The notes beneath the pieces were generated by a model. The model worked only from the letters and a program-made list of their open reading frames with translations, was not told the DNA's origin and made no database searches. The translations under genes and the position numbers were made by a program. From Bacillota bacterium (GTDB taxonomy: Bacteria > Bacillota > Bacilli > Alicyclobacillales > SLC66), in assembly GCA_021821225.1 (NCBI GenBank), contig JAKACR010000004.1, positions 1 to 39,074 on the forward strand: a stretch of 39,074 bases of DNA. Direction: 5' to 3'. Positions 15,955 to 24,700 of the stretch are shown piece after piece; positions within the stretch are counted from its first letter, which is position 1, and each line of letters opens with the position of its first letter.

Positions 15955-16950
15955 CTAGAGTCGAGTGAGTAATCCCTTGATAAAGGAGACTCCCCTAAGA
16001 TCAATGCCCGCTTTCAAATACAGCATCTCAAGGCGGAGCGCGGCCACCTGCCACTGCGCCAGATGGCGCCTCGCGAGTCCACTTACATCTGCCCATCTCT
16101 GCGCCAGCGGCCGTTCATTCTGCAGTTCCTGCAGATAGGAGCCCACCATGCGAAAGACAATCGACCGATGGATGTGGACGGCCCTCTGTCTGCCCACCTG
16201 GAGGCGCGCAGCCGTGGCCGCCGGGATGGTGTCGAAAAACTCATCCACCCAGGGAATCGCTCCAGCCGCCATCTGCAGGGCATAGACGCTTGTGACATTT
16301 GAGGAATGCTGCCTCCAATAGGCGAGCTCGGACCTGATGTGAAAGAACTTCCACCTCAGAGACAACATCAAGAACGTCGGCCGATCGACAAGGGGCAGAC
16401 TCGCCGGCTGAATAAACCCCCCGATCTGGTCAAGCGCTTCTCGCCTGATCAATGAAGCCTGCGGCGGAATACCCGCTGCTGGCGTGTAGATCTGGTGGCT
16501 GAAATCCTCGGGCCGCGCGTAGTCGTTCGGCATCCTGGAGGTCCCGATCAGAGCACCGTTCCGAACCCCCACGGTTCTCACCTGACCATAGACCACCGCA
16601 TACTCGGTTCCGAGCTGTTCCATCTGCGTCACCAGGGTCTTGAGTGTGTCCACCGGCCAGTAGTCATCTCCCTCGAGAATGGCGACGTACTTTCCCCTCG
16701 CTTGGCCCAGAGCGACATTATAGGTCTCAGCCAACCGCCAGATGCCCTTATTCTCCTGCACGATCAACCGCCGGCGGTCGTCCGGTTCGGCCAGCGCAAT
16801 GCAGTCTCGGGTAGCGTCGGTCGACCCGTCGTCCACGATGATCTGCTCCCAGTCAGTAAAGCTCTGGCTCTGGACGCTGCGGATGCACTCCGCGATGTAC
16901 TTTTCATGATTGAATGTCGGCGTAATGACCGTGACCACGGGCATATCCAT
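15955..16950 (-). CDS. GT2 family glycosyltransferase
   Basis: A 331-residue GT-A glycosyltransferase. The N-terminal VVTVITPTFNHEKYIAECIR, DDGSTDATRD and the metal-binding block AILEGDDYWPVDTL (DDY/W form of DxD) are clear. The second half is less conserved and has no membrane segments, so it is probably a peripheral enzyme. The open frame extends to 17094 through Arg-rich sequence, but ATG 16950 has GGAG eight bases upstream and starts directly before the first beta strand (MDMPVVTVI). A 156-base gap separates it from the upstream DUF1616 gene, longer than other gaps in the train. The sugar transferred is unknown. Confidence 0.86.
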   Translation of the reverse strand: MDMPVVTVITPTFNHEKYIAECIRSVQSQSFTDWEQIIVDDGSTDATRDCIALAEPDDRRRLIVQENKGIWRLAETYNVALGQARGKYVAILEGDDYWPVDTLKTLVTQMEQLGTEYAVVYGQVRTVGVRNGALIGTSRMPNDYARPEDFSHQIYTPAAGIPPQASLIRREALDQIGGFIQPASLPLVDRPTFLMLSLRWKFFHIRSELAYWRQHSSNVTSVYALQMAAGAIPWVDEFFDTIPAATAARLQVGRQRAVHIHRSIVFRMVGSYLQELQNERPLAQRWADVSGLARRHLAQWQVAALRLEMLYLKAGIDLRGVSFIKGLLTRL

Positions 16951-17106
16951 GCCAATCACTCCGTTTCCTTCCGGATCGAACAATCGGGCGCACCGTACCC
17001 GCATGCGGACTCGCGCCGTCCGCTGACGCATGGCTCGCTGTAGGACACGAGGGCCATCCCGCCATCCGGCGGCTCGAACAACCCCTTCCCTCAACAGCCG
17101 TGCCCC

Positions 17107-17958
17107 TCACACCGTCAGCCATACCGCCCTGTGAAAGGCGGAATCCCCGACTTCCGTCAAACGGAACACAACCCTCCCTCCGCCGGTGTGCCCTGCTGGA
17201 AGAGCAAACCCGTGCGTCCAAGACCCCCGCGGCGCAAGAGCGATTCTGGTCATTCTCGGCGTCCGGGAACCAGCCCCGAATTCCTTGAGCAGAAACGTCG
17301 CGCCCTTCGCTCCAGGATTGTCTACATGAACCTCCACAGCCCGCGCAGGATGGCCGATCGGAAGTCCCGGGGGCAGCACCCCGCGACCGACTGTCAGGTA
17401 CAGCGACGGGCTCGAGCGAGAGTATCCCGGCGCCAGCAACGCCAGCACCGTAAAGAAGACCGCCAGCAGCGCCGCGGGATATGGCCATAGGCCAGACGGC
17501 GCGGTCCGCTTGCGACGCGCAGCGTTCTGCAGGTCCGCAGGAGGTGCCCGTCGGACAAAGGCGGCCGCTCCGACCGGGAGCAGTACGGCGAGCGCCCCAA
17601 GAGCAAGGTTGCGTTCATTCAGCCGCACGCCGACGGCCGAAAATCCGAGCGCCAGAGTCACGTCAAAAAGGGCGCTGACAGCCAGGATCAACACCCACCT
17701 CAGGAGTGGGGCTAGGCTCCGGGGTTGGGGGTAAATCGCCGCAATCACAAGATATCCTGGAATCACCATTGCGTTGAGCAGCCCCAGGACGATCCGCACC
17801 GTCGACATCGGGCCAGCGAATGGAAGTTGGACATTCGCCACAAGAAACGATCCCGCCAAACTGGCCACCGCGAGCGCGGCGCTAGTTCCGGATGGCCGCG
17901 TCACCTGCGCCCGGCGACCGCTCGGTTGTCCCGCTTCGGGACCCGGCACAATGGACAT
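17107..17958 (-). CDS. DUF1616 family membrane protein
   Basis: A 283-residue protein with four hydrophobic segments in the first half (about residues 27-135), a fifth near 160-180, and an extracytoplasmic C-terminal domain of about 100 residues. The blocks RIVLGLLNAMVIPGYLVIAA and LRWVLILAVSALFDVTLALG match the DUF1616 pattern (L...L.PGY...A..P). The outer domain contains VEVHVDNPGAKGATFLL, a beta-sandwich-like sequence. ATG 17958 has AGGAGG nine bases upstream. DUF1616 proteins are common in archaea and appear in bacterial glycan clusters; no function is established. Its neighbours, a GT-C-like protein and a large secreted protein, suggest a role in building or exporting surface glycan. Confidence 0.75.
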   Translation of the reverse strand: MSIVPGPEAGQPSGRRAQVTRPSGTSAALAVASLAGSFLVANVQLPFAGPMSTVRIVLGLLNAMVIPGYLVIAAIYPQPRSLAPLLRWVLILAVSALFDVTLALGFSAVGVRLNERNLALGALAVLLPVGAAAFVRRAPPADLQNAARRKRTAPSGLWPYPAALLAVFFTVLALLAPGYSRSSPSLYLTVGRGVLPPGLPIGHPARAVEVHVDNPGAKGATFLLKEFGAGSRTPRMTRIALAPRGSWTHGFALPAGHTGGGRVVFRLTEVGDSAFHRAVWLTV

Positions 17959-18021
17959 CTGCGACTACCTCCTTCTTGCGCGCCTCACTGCCATCCAGTC
18001 GGCCCTGCATCGTGCGCGCCT

Positions 18022-19653
18022 TCAATATTGAAACGGAGACGAGAACGGAGGTGCATAGATCTGGGCGCCTCCGTTGTCAAAGATGCGATTCATCAAATGG
18101 ACGTCGGGAAGAGCGACCCTGTTGGCCAAGGCGGAGCCCGTGACCATGGGCGACACCAGGACATCTGTGATGAACGGCGATTTGGCCGGGGAGTACCCCA
18201 CAACGACATCGCGCGAGCGGCTGTCCGGGAAGAGAGCGCCATACAGGTACACGAGGCGGTTGTCCCCCCCAACCCACATGGCCGTGCTCCTTGCGTTTTG
18301 TTCGAATGCCGTCAGCGCCGCGCGTTCGTCTGCCGTGTATCCCATCCAAAGGGTCGACGACACCGGCTCCACGGTGCTCTTGGGCACCGCCAGGATGAAC
18401 ATCACGCCGTACACCAGCGCCAGAACCCCTGTCACGAGAACGCCGCGCAGGCGGGAGCCGAGGCGGGAGCGGACGATGCCCAGCGCGATGACCGTCACCG
18501 GAGGGGCAAACAGCGAAAAATAGGTGTAGTTGCGCAACTCAAGGTTGGTCCCGGCACTGAGTCCCACCAGGTCGACGGGAACGGCTGCGGCGACAAGCGC
18601 CATGAACGCCAAGTAAACGCAAAAGAGAACGAATTCCTCGGAACGCACGCGCACCCGTCGACGCAAGACAGCGGCGACGATGAACAGCAGCGACACGCCG
18701 GACAGCAGGATGAGCGCCCAGTGAAACGTGGCGAAGACCTCGTTCACACCCGCTGTGACCCACTGCGAACTCGCGATCGCGTATGGATTGTCCGCGGCCA
18801 ATTGTGTGACGAAAAGGTCCTTCAGCTTCGTCAAGAGCGTCTGCATGAGCGTCGTGTCTCCCGCGGACTGCGGAAACAGGAACACCATGACCCAGAGCAT
18901 GAGGAGAGCGGACACCATTGCCGTGGTCCTGAACCTGCGGATGTAGTCGCGCGACTCACCGCCCCCCACAATGCGGCGTCCAAACAGCGTCAGCATCGCT
19001 GCGGTAAGCAGTCCGGCGACCACCATGAACACCCCGAAGTAGTCGTTTGTCACGCCATTCATGTAGATGCTGACGTAGTAGAGGATGGTGGAGGTGATGG
19101 TCGACTTGAAGTCGCCCCGGCGCTCTGCATCGACAAACCAGAGCAGACTGTATACCGCCAGCATAATGAACGGGACGTTGAGCTTCTCGTGATTTCCCCG
19201 CAGCAGGGTGAACATCAGGTCGGGAACCAGGAACAGCAGCATGGCGGCCACAGCCGTGGCCGCCTCCGAACGCAGCAGTCTGCGGTACAGGAGATACGCC
19301 GTCAGGAGCGCAAACGTCATGCCGAAAAAGGGAGCGACCAGACCGTTCACGACTGCCGGGGACAACCCCGTCTCGAGCGACAGAACGCCGAGCCACGCCG
19401 GGTAGCCGAACCCGTGCGAATACTGGCCTGGAAAGAGGACGCTGCCCGCGCGCAACATTGCCGTGGTCGTGCCGGTGAAAACCGACGTGTCGTTTTCGAT
19501 CCACAGCCCGTTGTAGCGAAACTCAAAGTAGGCCGCGTACAGAGCGCCGATCACGGCAACAGCCCCCGCAAAGCTGGATCCCGTGCGCGACGCCCCGTAC
19601 GGTGTCTCTTCCTGCCGCGAGAGAGCGGATCGATCCACCGATTCAGCGCTCAT
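18022..19653 (-). CDS. Large polytopic membrane protein, GT-C-like
   Basis: A 543-residue protein with about ten to twelve membrane helices. After a short cytoplasmic N-terminus and helix 1 comes a first outer loop with acidic residues (GLWIENDTSVFTGTT) and YSHGFGYPAWLGVL, the place where GT-C glycosyltransferases keep catalytic Asp/Glu and bind the lipid-linked sugar. A C-terminal extracytoplasmic part of about 150 residues follows the last helix. I therefore call it GT-C-like, possibly a lipid-sugar-dependent transferase or a polymerase; no named family is recognised. ATG 19653 has AAGGAGG ten bases upstream and overlaps the end of the upstream 19643 gene by 11 bases, indicating translational coupling. 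Confidence 0.6.
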   Translation of the reverse strand: MSAESVDRSALSRQEETPYGASRTGSSFAGAVAVIGALYAAYFEFRYNGLWIENDTSVFTGTTTAMLRAGSVLFPGQYSHGFGYPAWLGVLSLETGLSPAVVNGLVAPFFGMTFALLTAYLLYRRLLRSEAATAVAAMLLFLVPDLMFTLLRGNHEKLNVPFIMLAVYSLLWFVDAERRGDFKSTITSTILYYVSIYMNGVTNDYFGVFMVVAGLLTAAMLTLFGRRIVGGGESRDYIRRFRTTAMVSALLMLWVMVFLFPQSAGDTTLMQTLLTKLKDLFVTQLAADNPYAIASSQWVTAGVNEVFATFHWALILLSGVSLLFIVAAVLRRRVRVRSEEFVLFCVYLAFMALVAAAVPVDLVGLSAGTNLELRNYTYFSLFAPPVTVIALGIVRSRLGSRLRGVLVTGVLALVYGVMFILAVPKSTVEPVSSTLWMGYTADERAALTAFEQNARSTAMWVGGDNRLVYLYGALFPDSRSRDVVVGYSPAKSPFITDVLVSPMVTGSALANRVALPDVHLMNRIFDNGGAQIYAPPFSSPFQY

Positions 19654-21988
19654 TCTTGTGCAACCTCCTTCGCGACGCCACGACGACGGCGGGCATGAAC
19701 AAAAGCGCGCACAGGGCGGCGATGGCATCCATCCGCGGAGGCAGGGTGTCCGCCAGGGACGAGGCCAGCCATGTAAGGAGAAAGGCCTGCACGTTCAGCC
19801 GCACCCGTTGTTCCGCGCCGCCCGCCATGGCCTGCAAAACGGAGGCGCCTGCCTTGTGCGGCGTCCATCTCGCCTGGACCGTCACGGCGTCGTGCCCGCC
19901 GACGCGAACCGCCGTCTTCACCAGAGGGTAGCCATTCGCCGTAACGGTGAGCGGCGCCGTGAGAGGCAGGTCGCCGGTGTTTCGCACCGTCACACGAAAG
20001 CGCTGCGGAACGCTCACCGTGGCGGTTGGCGCCAGCCCGTGCACCGTCACGGCGGGCGTCGCCCGCGTTGCAGGCCGCTCCGTCCAGACGCCGCGTCGGG
20101 TGTCGTACGCCGCGACATACGCGCCGGGCTTCAGCGTCCCGACGCCGGGCAGGCGCCCGCTTCGCGCAGGTCCGGAAACCCGCAGAACAAGCCGTAACCC
20201 GGATGGCGTCGCAGTGACGTCTTCGATGGCGACGCCCCGCGCAAGCGGGGACGTCCGCGGCAGCCACGACGACATGTCCTCCGGAGTGCGCGGTGCCTGC
20301 GCCGCCGCCATGCGCCTGAAGGCGAGCCACGCCGCGTGACTGTCGGGCGGCGAGACGACCGTCGTCGCGCCGGGCCGACCGTCCTTAACCCATGTCGAGC
20401 CATCTGGCCCGGAATAGAGGCTCCACCCGTCAAGGTGGACAAACCGCTGCAGCACCCGCCCCCTGCCGCCCACGAGCTTCCACTCGTCGATAAAACGGCC
20501 CCCGGTCAGGTTCCGCTCCCTGAGTTGCCGTCCGTTTCCGAGATTCCATACGCCGGCCTCAGCCCCCAGCAGGTGCCACCTCCCGTCAACCGGGCTCAGG
20601 TACAGCTTGGGAACCGCCGGCTCGCCCACCCGGTACTCGCCGCGAAACCCTGAGCGGATGGTCTGGAACCCGGCCAAGTTCGGCGTTGCCGACCATCCCC
20701 TGACGTACGGAATCCCGACCGATATGGCCGGCCACTCGTAGATCCCTTCCGTTGTCTGGTAGGAGTGGCCTTCCGTGTCGACAAACGTCTGCACAGGCCA
20801 CGCGTGCCCGGTCACCCACGCCGGAAACGCCGCGTATCCCGGCGCCTTGACCGCCAGGGCTCCGCCGGCCAGCACCGTCTTTTGCGTATACGGTACATTG
20901 CCATAGACGCCGAGTTTGTAGTTGAACAGAAGATTTCCCGGTTGGTTCGACCAGGAGTAGCGGACGTCCTCGCTTTGGAACGGATACAGCGGCGCCGCCT
21001 GCGACGCTTGCCCGTAGGCGCGGTAGTACGGGTCGTTGGCCGTGTTGTGCTGCAGGCGGATGACCAGATCGGGATACGCCGTCCGCGCGCCGGACAGGTT
21101 GTAGAAGCCCCACGGACTCTCGAAATTCGGCTCGGTCGTCTTCCCGAGGGGCAGTTTGGTCAGGCTGTACGCCGCGTATCCGGCGGGCTCCGCCCGGACG
21201 CTCACCACCTCTGAGAAGTCGCTGATCCGCCCCGCCTTCCAGTCGACGACCAGCGGCGGGTTCTCCACGCCGTAACCCTGCAGGAATCCGCCCGTGTAGG
21301 CGACATACGGCCAGTTCGGCGACACGCTGCCGTTCCATTTGAGCGTGGCGACCGTCTCGCGCTGCGCGTAATTGGTCCGGAGCACGCCGGAACCGGGGAA
21401 CGCTGGGACCAACTGGCGCAGGTCCCACTGCGGAACGCCGTTTGGATACGCATGCGTCGTGATGCGGTAGACCGGCTGCCGGCCAGGCGCGCTGCCGAGG
21501 ATCTTCGCGATGGACACCGGCTCCCACATGGCGTGGAACGGGCTGTAGATGGTGATCGACAGGTTCAGGTCGGGCAAGCCGTGACGGATCCACGCGCCGT
21601 CCTGCGACACCATGACAAGCGCCGGCCGCTCGCGCGCAGGGATCACGATCCGGCCGCGCCTCGCCGTCCAAGGCACGTAGTCCTTGCCGCGCGGCGCCTG
21701 AAAGACGAATGCGGTGGCCGTCTTCGCCCCTTGTGCGTGGACCAGCTTCACGATGAGCGACGGCCTGCGCGCGCCGCGGGAGGGAAGGTAGTACAGCAAG
21801 TACCCCGCACCCGCGCCGCCGTGCGCAAGACCGCGCACAGTCGCTGCGTCAGGCAGCATCCGGACGAGCACGTGCGGCCTGGTCGCAACACCGTTCCCGC
21901 CAGCCAAGGACCGCGCGTCCACGTGGCCCGCGTGCAGCGCCGCGAACCAGCACACCAGTGCCGCTACCCCGATGAGTTGACGTTTCAC
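19643..21988 (-). CDS. Large secreted or membrane-anchored protein of unknown function
   Basis: A 781-residue exported protein that I do not recognise. Residues 1-25 form a signal peptide (cleavage after VDA). The large middle part is rich in Trp, Tyr, Gly and Pro, as in beta-rich carbohydrate-active or carbohydrate-binding proteins, without a nameable motif. Residues about 650-740 (ATVSVPQRFRVTVRNTGDLP and following) look like a CARDB/NPCBM-type beta-sandwich. A C-terminal helix near 752-772 followed by SRRRLHKNER would anchor it in the membrane with the domain outside. GTG 21988 has GGGAGG six bases upstream. It is translationally coupled to the GT-C-like gene, so the pair may work together on glycan at the outer membrane face. 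Function is unknown. Confidence 0.7.
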   Translation of the reverse strand: MKRQLIGVAALVCWFAALHAGHVDARSLAGGNGVATRPHVLVRMLPDAATVRGLAHGGAGAGYLLYYLPSRGARRPSLIVKLVHAQGAKTATAFVFQAPRGKDYVPWTARRGRIVIPARERPALVMVSQDGAWIRHGLPDLNLSITIYSPFHAMWEPVSIAKILGSAPGRQPVYRITTHAYPNGVPQWDLRQLVPAFPGSGVLRTNYAQRETVATLKWNGSVSPNWPYVAYTGGFLQGYGVENPPLVVDWKAGRISDFSEVVSVRAEPAGYAAYSLTKLPLGKTTEPNFESPWGFYNLSGARTAYPDLVIRLQHNTANDPYYRAYGQASQAAPLYPFQSEDVRYSWSNQPGNLLFNYKLGVYGNVPYTQKTVLAGGALAVKAPGYAAFPAWVTGHAWPVQTFVDTEGHSYQTTEGIYEWPAISVGIPYVRGWSATPNLAGFQTIRSGFRGEYRVGEPAVPKLYLSPVDGRWHLLGAEAGVWNLGNGRQLRERNLTGGRFIDEWKLVGGRGRVLQRFVHLDGWSLYSGPDGSTWVKDGRPGATTVVSPPDSHAAWLAFRRMAAAQAPRTPEDMSSWLPRTSPLARGVAIEDVTATPSGLRLVLRVSGPARSGRLPGVGTLKPGAYVAAYDTRRGVWTERPATRATPAVTVHGLAPTATVSVPQRFRVTVRNTGDLPLTAPLTVTANGYPLVKTAVRVGGHDAVTVQARWTPHKAGASVLQAMAGGAEQRVRLNVQAFLLTWLASSLADTLPPRMDAIAALCALLFMPAVVVASRRRLHKNER

Positions 21989-22112
21989 GCTGCACCTCCC
22001 GATCTGCGAGCCCTGGTCCCCGCGAGATATGGACCTGCGGATGGAGCTGCCCGCCGCCGCGTCCCCCGCCCCGCAACGCGCCCTGCACCGCTTCCCGTCA
22101 GCCCCCCGCGCG

Positions 22113-22346
22113 TCACGGCGTATTCCCTGTCGCGCGGAAAATCAGGAGGCTCGCGGCGCAGACGCCGCTGACGGCCGTCACCACGATCAGCCTTCGGCCG
22201 AGCGTCCGCGTCCGGTCCGCCGGACTGTGCGAAAGGATGTCGCAGAGAATGATCGACACGATCACGGCGACCATGGACGTGTTCCCAAGGGCCGTCCACG
22301 CGTATTTCCAAAAATGAGGCGCAACGGAAATGGTGCTCAAAAACAC
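22113..22346 (-). CDS. Small two-helix membrane protein
   Basis: A 77-residue protein beginning VFLSTISVAPHFWKYAWTAL, with hydrophobic segments at about residues 23-40 (MVAVIVSIILCDILSH) and 51-70 (LIVVTAVSGVCAASLLIF). The GTG at 22346 has AGGGAG seven bases upstream, a good site; the open frame to 22427 is Arg-rich and overlaps the upstream gene. It sits 14 bases after the CPBP-like gene and 124 bases before the large secreted protein, in the same direction. No family is recognised. It may be a subunit or partner of the adjacent membrane proteins. Confidence 0.6.
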   Translation of the reverse strand: MFLSTISVAPHFWKYAWTALGNTSMVAVIVSIILCDILSHSPADRTRTLGRRLIVVTAVSGVCAASLLIFRATGNTP

Positions 22347-22360
22347 TGCTGCACTCCCTT

Positions 22361-23167
22361 TCAGCCAAGTCCGTGAACGGCCACCATCGCACAGCCGTTC
22401 AACAGTCCGTGCGCGACGCCGACCCACAATGTCCGTTCACCGCGCGCCCTGGCAACCCCGTACACGACGTTGGCCAGCGCGATGAGCACGGCCGGCGCGC
22501 CGGGCCGATATCCCCCGAGGACCATCCACAAGGCGGACGTGAGCGCCACCGCGGGAACGGGTCCGACCGCGTGTCGCAGCGCCTCGAACAGCGGCCCGCG
22601 AAAAACAGCCTCCACTCCCACTCCGACCGCCAGCATGACAAGAAACACGATAACGGCGGCCTCCAGAGGATGGATTCCGGTCGACAACGGCAGGCTGACG
22701 GCCTCACGTCCGTGCAGCGCGACGCCCGCCGCGCAGGACCCGGCGAACAGCGCCAACGTGCCCCACTTCGGGGCCCAGCCCGAGCCGCTCGCCTTGCGCG
22801 AAATCCCGCCGCGCGCGCTCCGCTCCCCGAGCTGCGGTCTTCCCGGCGAGAGAAACCACGCACATGCGGCGCCGAGCGCGACGACGAGGTCCGTCCCCAC
22901 CCCGCTCCAGCCAACCGTCGACAGCGGAACCGCCGTGATCACGTCGGCCATGCGCGCCAGCGGGAGCACCGCCAGGAACACCAGCGCGCGGCCCTGCGTC
23001 TCATCTGTCACGCGGGCGGACAGTACGACAAGCCCGCCCGCAAGCACTAGATTGGTCCACACGGCGGTGAAGAGCCCGCCTTGCGGCGACAGACTCCACG
23101 CCGCGGCGACGCATACGAATGCCGTGATCCACGCGGAGGCCTGACCAACGTGCAATGTACGTTCCAA
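22361..23167 (-). CDS. CPBP (Abi)-like intramembrane protein with degenerate active site
   Basis: A 268-residue polytopic protein. The C-terminal third follows the CPBP (type II CAAX prenyl endopeptidase-like) layout: VEAVFRGPLFEALRHAVGPV stands for motif EExxxFRG, ALWMVLGGYRPGAP for motif 2, and YGVARARGERTLWVGVAHGL for motif 3 with its His (about residue 253). The first Glu of the EE pair is Val and the motif 2 His is missing, so proteolysis is doubtful. A GTG at 23212 overlapping the upstream stop (GTGA) is possible, but TTG 23167 has GGAGGG eight bases upstream and I prefer it. It lies between a flippase and a small membrane protein. It may be a non-catalytic CPBP relative. Confidence 0.65.
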   Translation of the reverse strand: MERTLHVGQASAWITAFVCVAAAWSLSPQGGLFTAVWTNLVLAGGLVVLSARVTDETQGRALVFLAVLPLARMADVITAVPLSTVGWSGVGTDLVVALGAACAWFLSPGRPQLGERSARGGISRKASGSGWAPKWGTLALFAGSCAAGVALHGREAVSLPLSTGIHPLEAAVIVFLVMLAVGVGVEAVFRGPLFEALRHAVGPVPAVALTSALWMVLGGYRPGAPAVLIALANVVYGVARARGERTLWVGVAHGLLNGCAMVAVHGLG

Positions 23168-23208
23168 GACAGCGTCCCTCCCCTGGATAACACCCACATC
23201 GGAAAGAC

Positions 23209-24672
23209 TCACAACTCAAATATCTGCCACGCGCCAAAACGGCGGCAGACCACCCAGTAGGCGACGTACCCCACGCCCATCACGGAGAGCAGCGTCCACC
23301 CCGACGCTCCCACAGCCGCGAATGCCAAAGGAAGTCCCATCGGCAGGGCCACGCTGAACACCGCGCACACCGCCAGCCAGCGCCACGGGATGCCGAAGTG
23401 AAACTCCTTGGCCGCGATCGCCACCACCGCGATCGCGTAACCGTACTGCGTCAGGGTATTGGCAAGCGCCGCGCCCGTCGAAAAGCCATGGGGAATGAGG
23501 ACCAGGTCCAGGACGAGATTGACAGCCGCAAACACCGCGCCCACCCCCACCAGCTTCCAGACACGGCCGCCCGCGCTGAGGCTGAACGCCATCGCCGCCG
23601 CGAGCGCCCCAGGCAGCACCCCCGCCATGAGAATACTGGCGACCGGCCCCGCCGCGGCGATCTGCGGCCCGTAAAACAACGCAAGGACGGTCGGCGCGGC
23701 GACGATTCCTCCGAGGGAGACCGGAAGCGCATAGAACACCGCGAGTCCGATTCCAGCGCGCGACTTCTGCGCCAGTTGCTCCAGATCGCCCGCTCCATAG
23801 TCGTGGGAGAGCGACGGGAACAGGCCGTTGAGGAGGGCGCCGCCGATGAGATTGAACGTCGAAAACAGTGTGTAGGAGATGCTGTAGAGGCCGATTTCGG
23901 ACATGGGCGCAAACAGGTTCAGGAAGTAGATCTCCGACCGCTGCCACACAACGAGGTCGAACAGTGTGACAAACAGGGATGGGAATAGATATGTAAGATA
24001 TATCTTCTTTACTTTCGCATCTACTTGTTGCCTTCCAAATCGCACGAATGTCGCGCCGCGCGTCGCCAGGAGCAAAACGGCCATCTGGACCCCCCCGGCG
24101 CTGAGCAGCACGGCCTCGTACCCGACCGTCTTCCAGTGCAGCGCGTGCGCGATCACGACCCCGGCCAAGATGGCCAGCGCAATGCAGATCGACGCAATCA
24201 TGCTGATCCGGTACCTCTCCTGCGCGAGTACGCGCGAATTCAGCACGCGGGCCATGGCCCCGGGCAGCAGGCTGACGGCCACGACCAGAAGCAGCTGGCG
24301 ATTGACGGAACCCTCGAACAACGCGTAGAGGGCTACCGCGACCCCGAGGCCGATATTGATGTAAAACAGAATCTGCCCCACCCAGGGAATGATGGACGCC
24401 GCCGCAGCGTACTCGGCGGCGCCGTACAACTGCGACACCACCTTGGTCAATGCGGGTGGAAACGAGAGCAGTCCCAGGCTGGCCAGGGCGCTCCCCAGCC
24501 AAAGATAGAAGGACAGCCGACCGTACTGCGCGACGCTCAGGCTGCGCACGACGATGACCGAACTGATCACGCCGCCAAGGGCGAGCGTTCCCGTGCCAAT
24601 CGCGTTCCAGAAGCCGTTCAGGACTGCGGATGGGCGCGCCTCCGACTGCTGGTGGACTGGATCAGTCAGCAC
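23209..24672 (-). CDS. Wzx-like polysaccharide flippase (MOP superfamily)
   Basis: A second MOP-superfamily transporter, 487 residues, about 12-14 helices. The N-terminal block GFWNAIGTGTLALGGVISSV followed by VVRSLSVAQYGRLSFY is typical of polysaccharide flippases, and VNLVLDLVLIPHGFSTGAAL is the conserved N..L...lip..G..GAa block in the second half. GTG 24672 has AGGGG nine bases upstream. It should move a lipid-linked oligosaccharide to the outer face. It differs strongly from the MOP protein at 6601, so the locus either exports two different glycans or uses one flippase for a decorating sugar. It lies 28 bases after the alpha-barrel gene. Confidence 0.85.
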   Translation of the reverse strand: MLTDPVHQQSEARPSAVLNGFWNAIGTGTLALGGVISSVIVVRSLSVAQYGRLSFYLWLGSALASLGLLSFPPALTKVVSQLYGAAEYAAAASIIPWVGQILFYINIGLGVAVALYALFEGSVNRQLLLVVAVSLLPGAMARVLNSRVLAQERYRISMIASICIALAILAGVVIAHALHWKTVGYEAVLLSAGGVQMAVLLLATRGATFVRFGRQQVDAKVKKIYLTYLFPSLFVTLFDLVVWQRSEIYFLNLFAPMSEIGLYSISYTLFSTFNLIGGALLNGLFPSLSHDYGAGDLEQLAQKSRAGIGLAVFYALPVSLGGIVAAPTVLALFYGPQIAAAGPVASILMAGVLPGALAAAMAFSLSAGGRVWKLVGVGAVFAAVNLVLDLVLIPHGFSTGAALANTLTQYGYAIAVVAIAAKEFHFGIPWRWLAVCAVFSVALPMGLPLAFAAVGASGWTLLSVMGVGYVAYWVVCRRFGAWQIFEL

Positions 24673-24700
24673 GTCCGCTCACCCCTTTCTCGCATGTCGG

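Noticed and set aside
18022..19653. Naming the GT-C-like protein as Wzy polymerase
   Set aside because: Wzy proteins have no reliable motif, and the acidic first outer loop fits GT-C enzymes equally well. I keep only the broad call.
17725..19698. A 657-codon open frame on the plus strand
   Set aside because: It is antisense to the GT-C-like gene and part of the DUF1616 gene, His/Arg/Gln-rich, and without any domain pattern or useful ribosome binding site.
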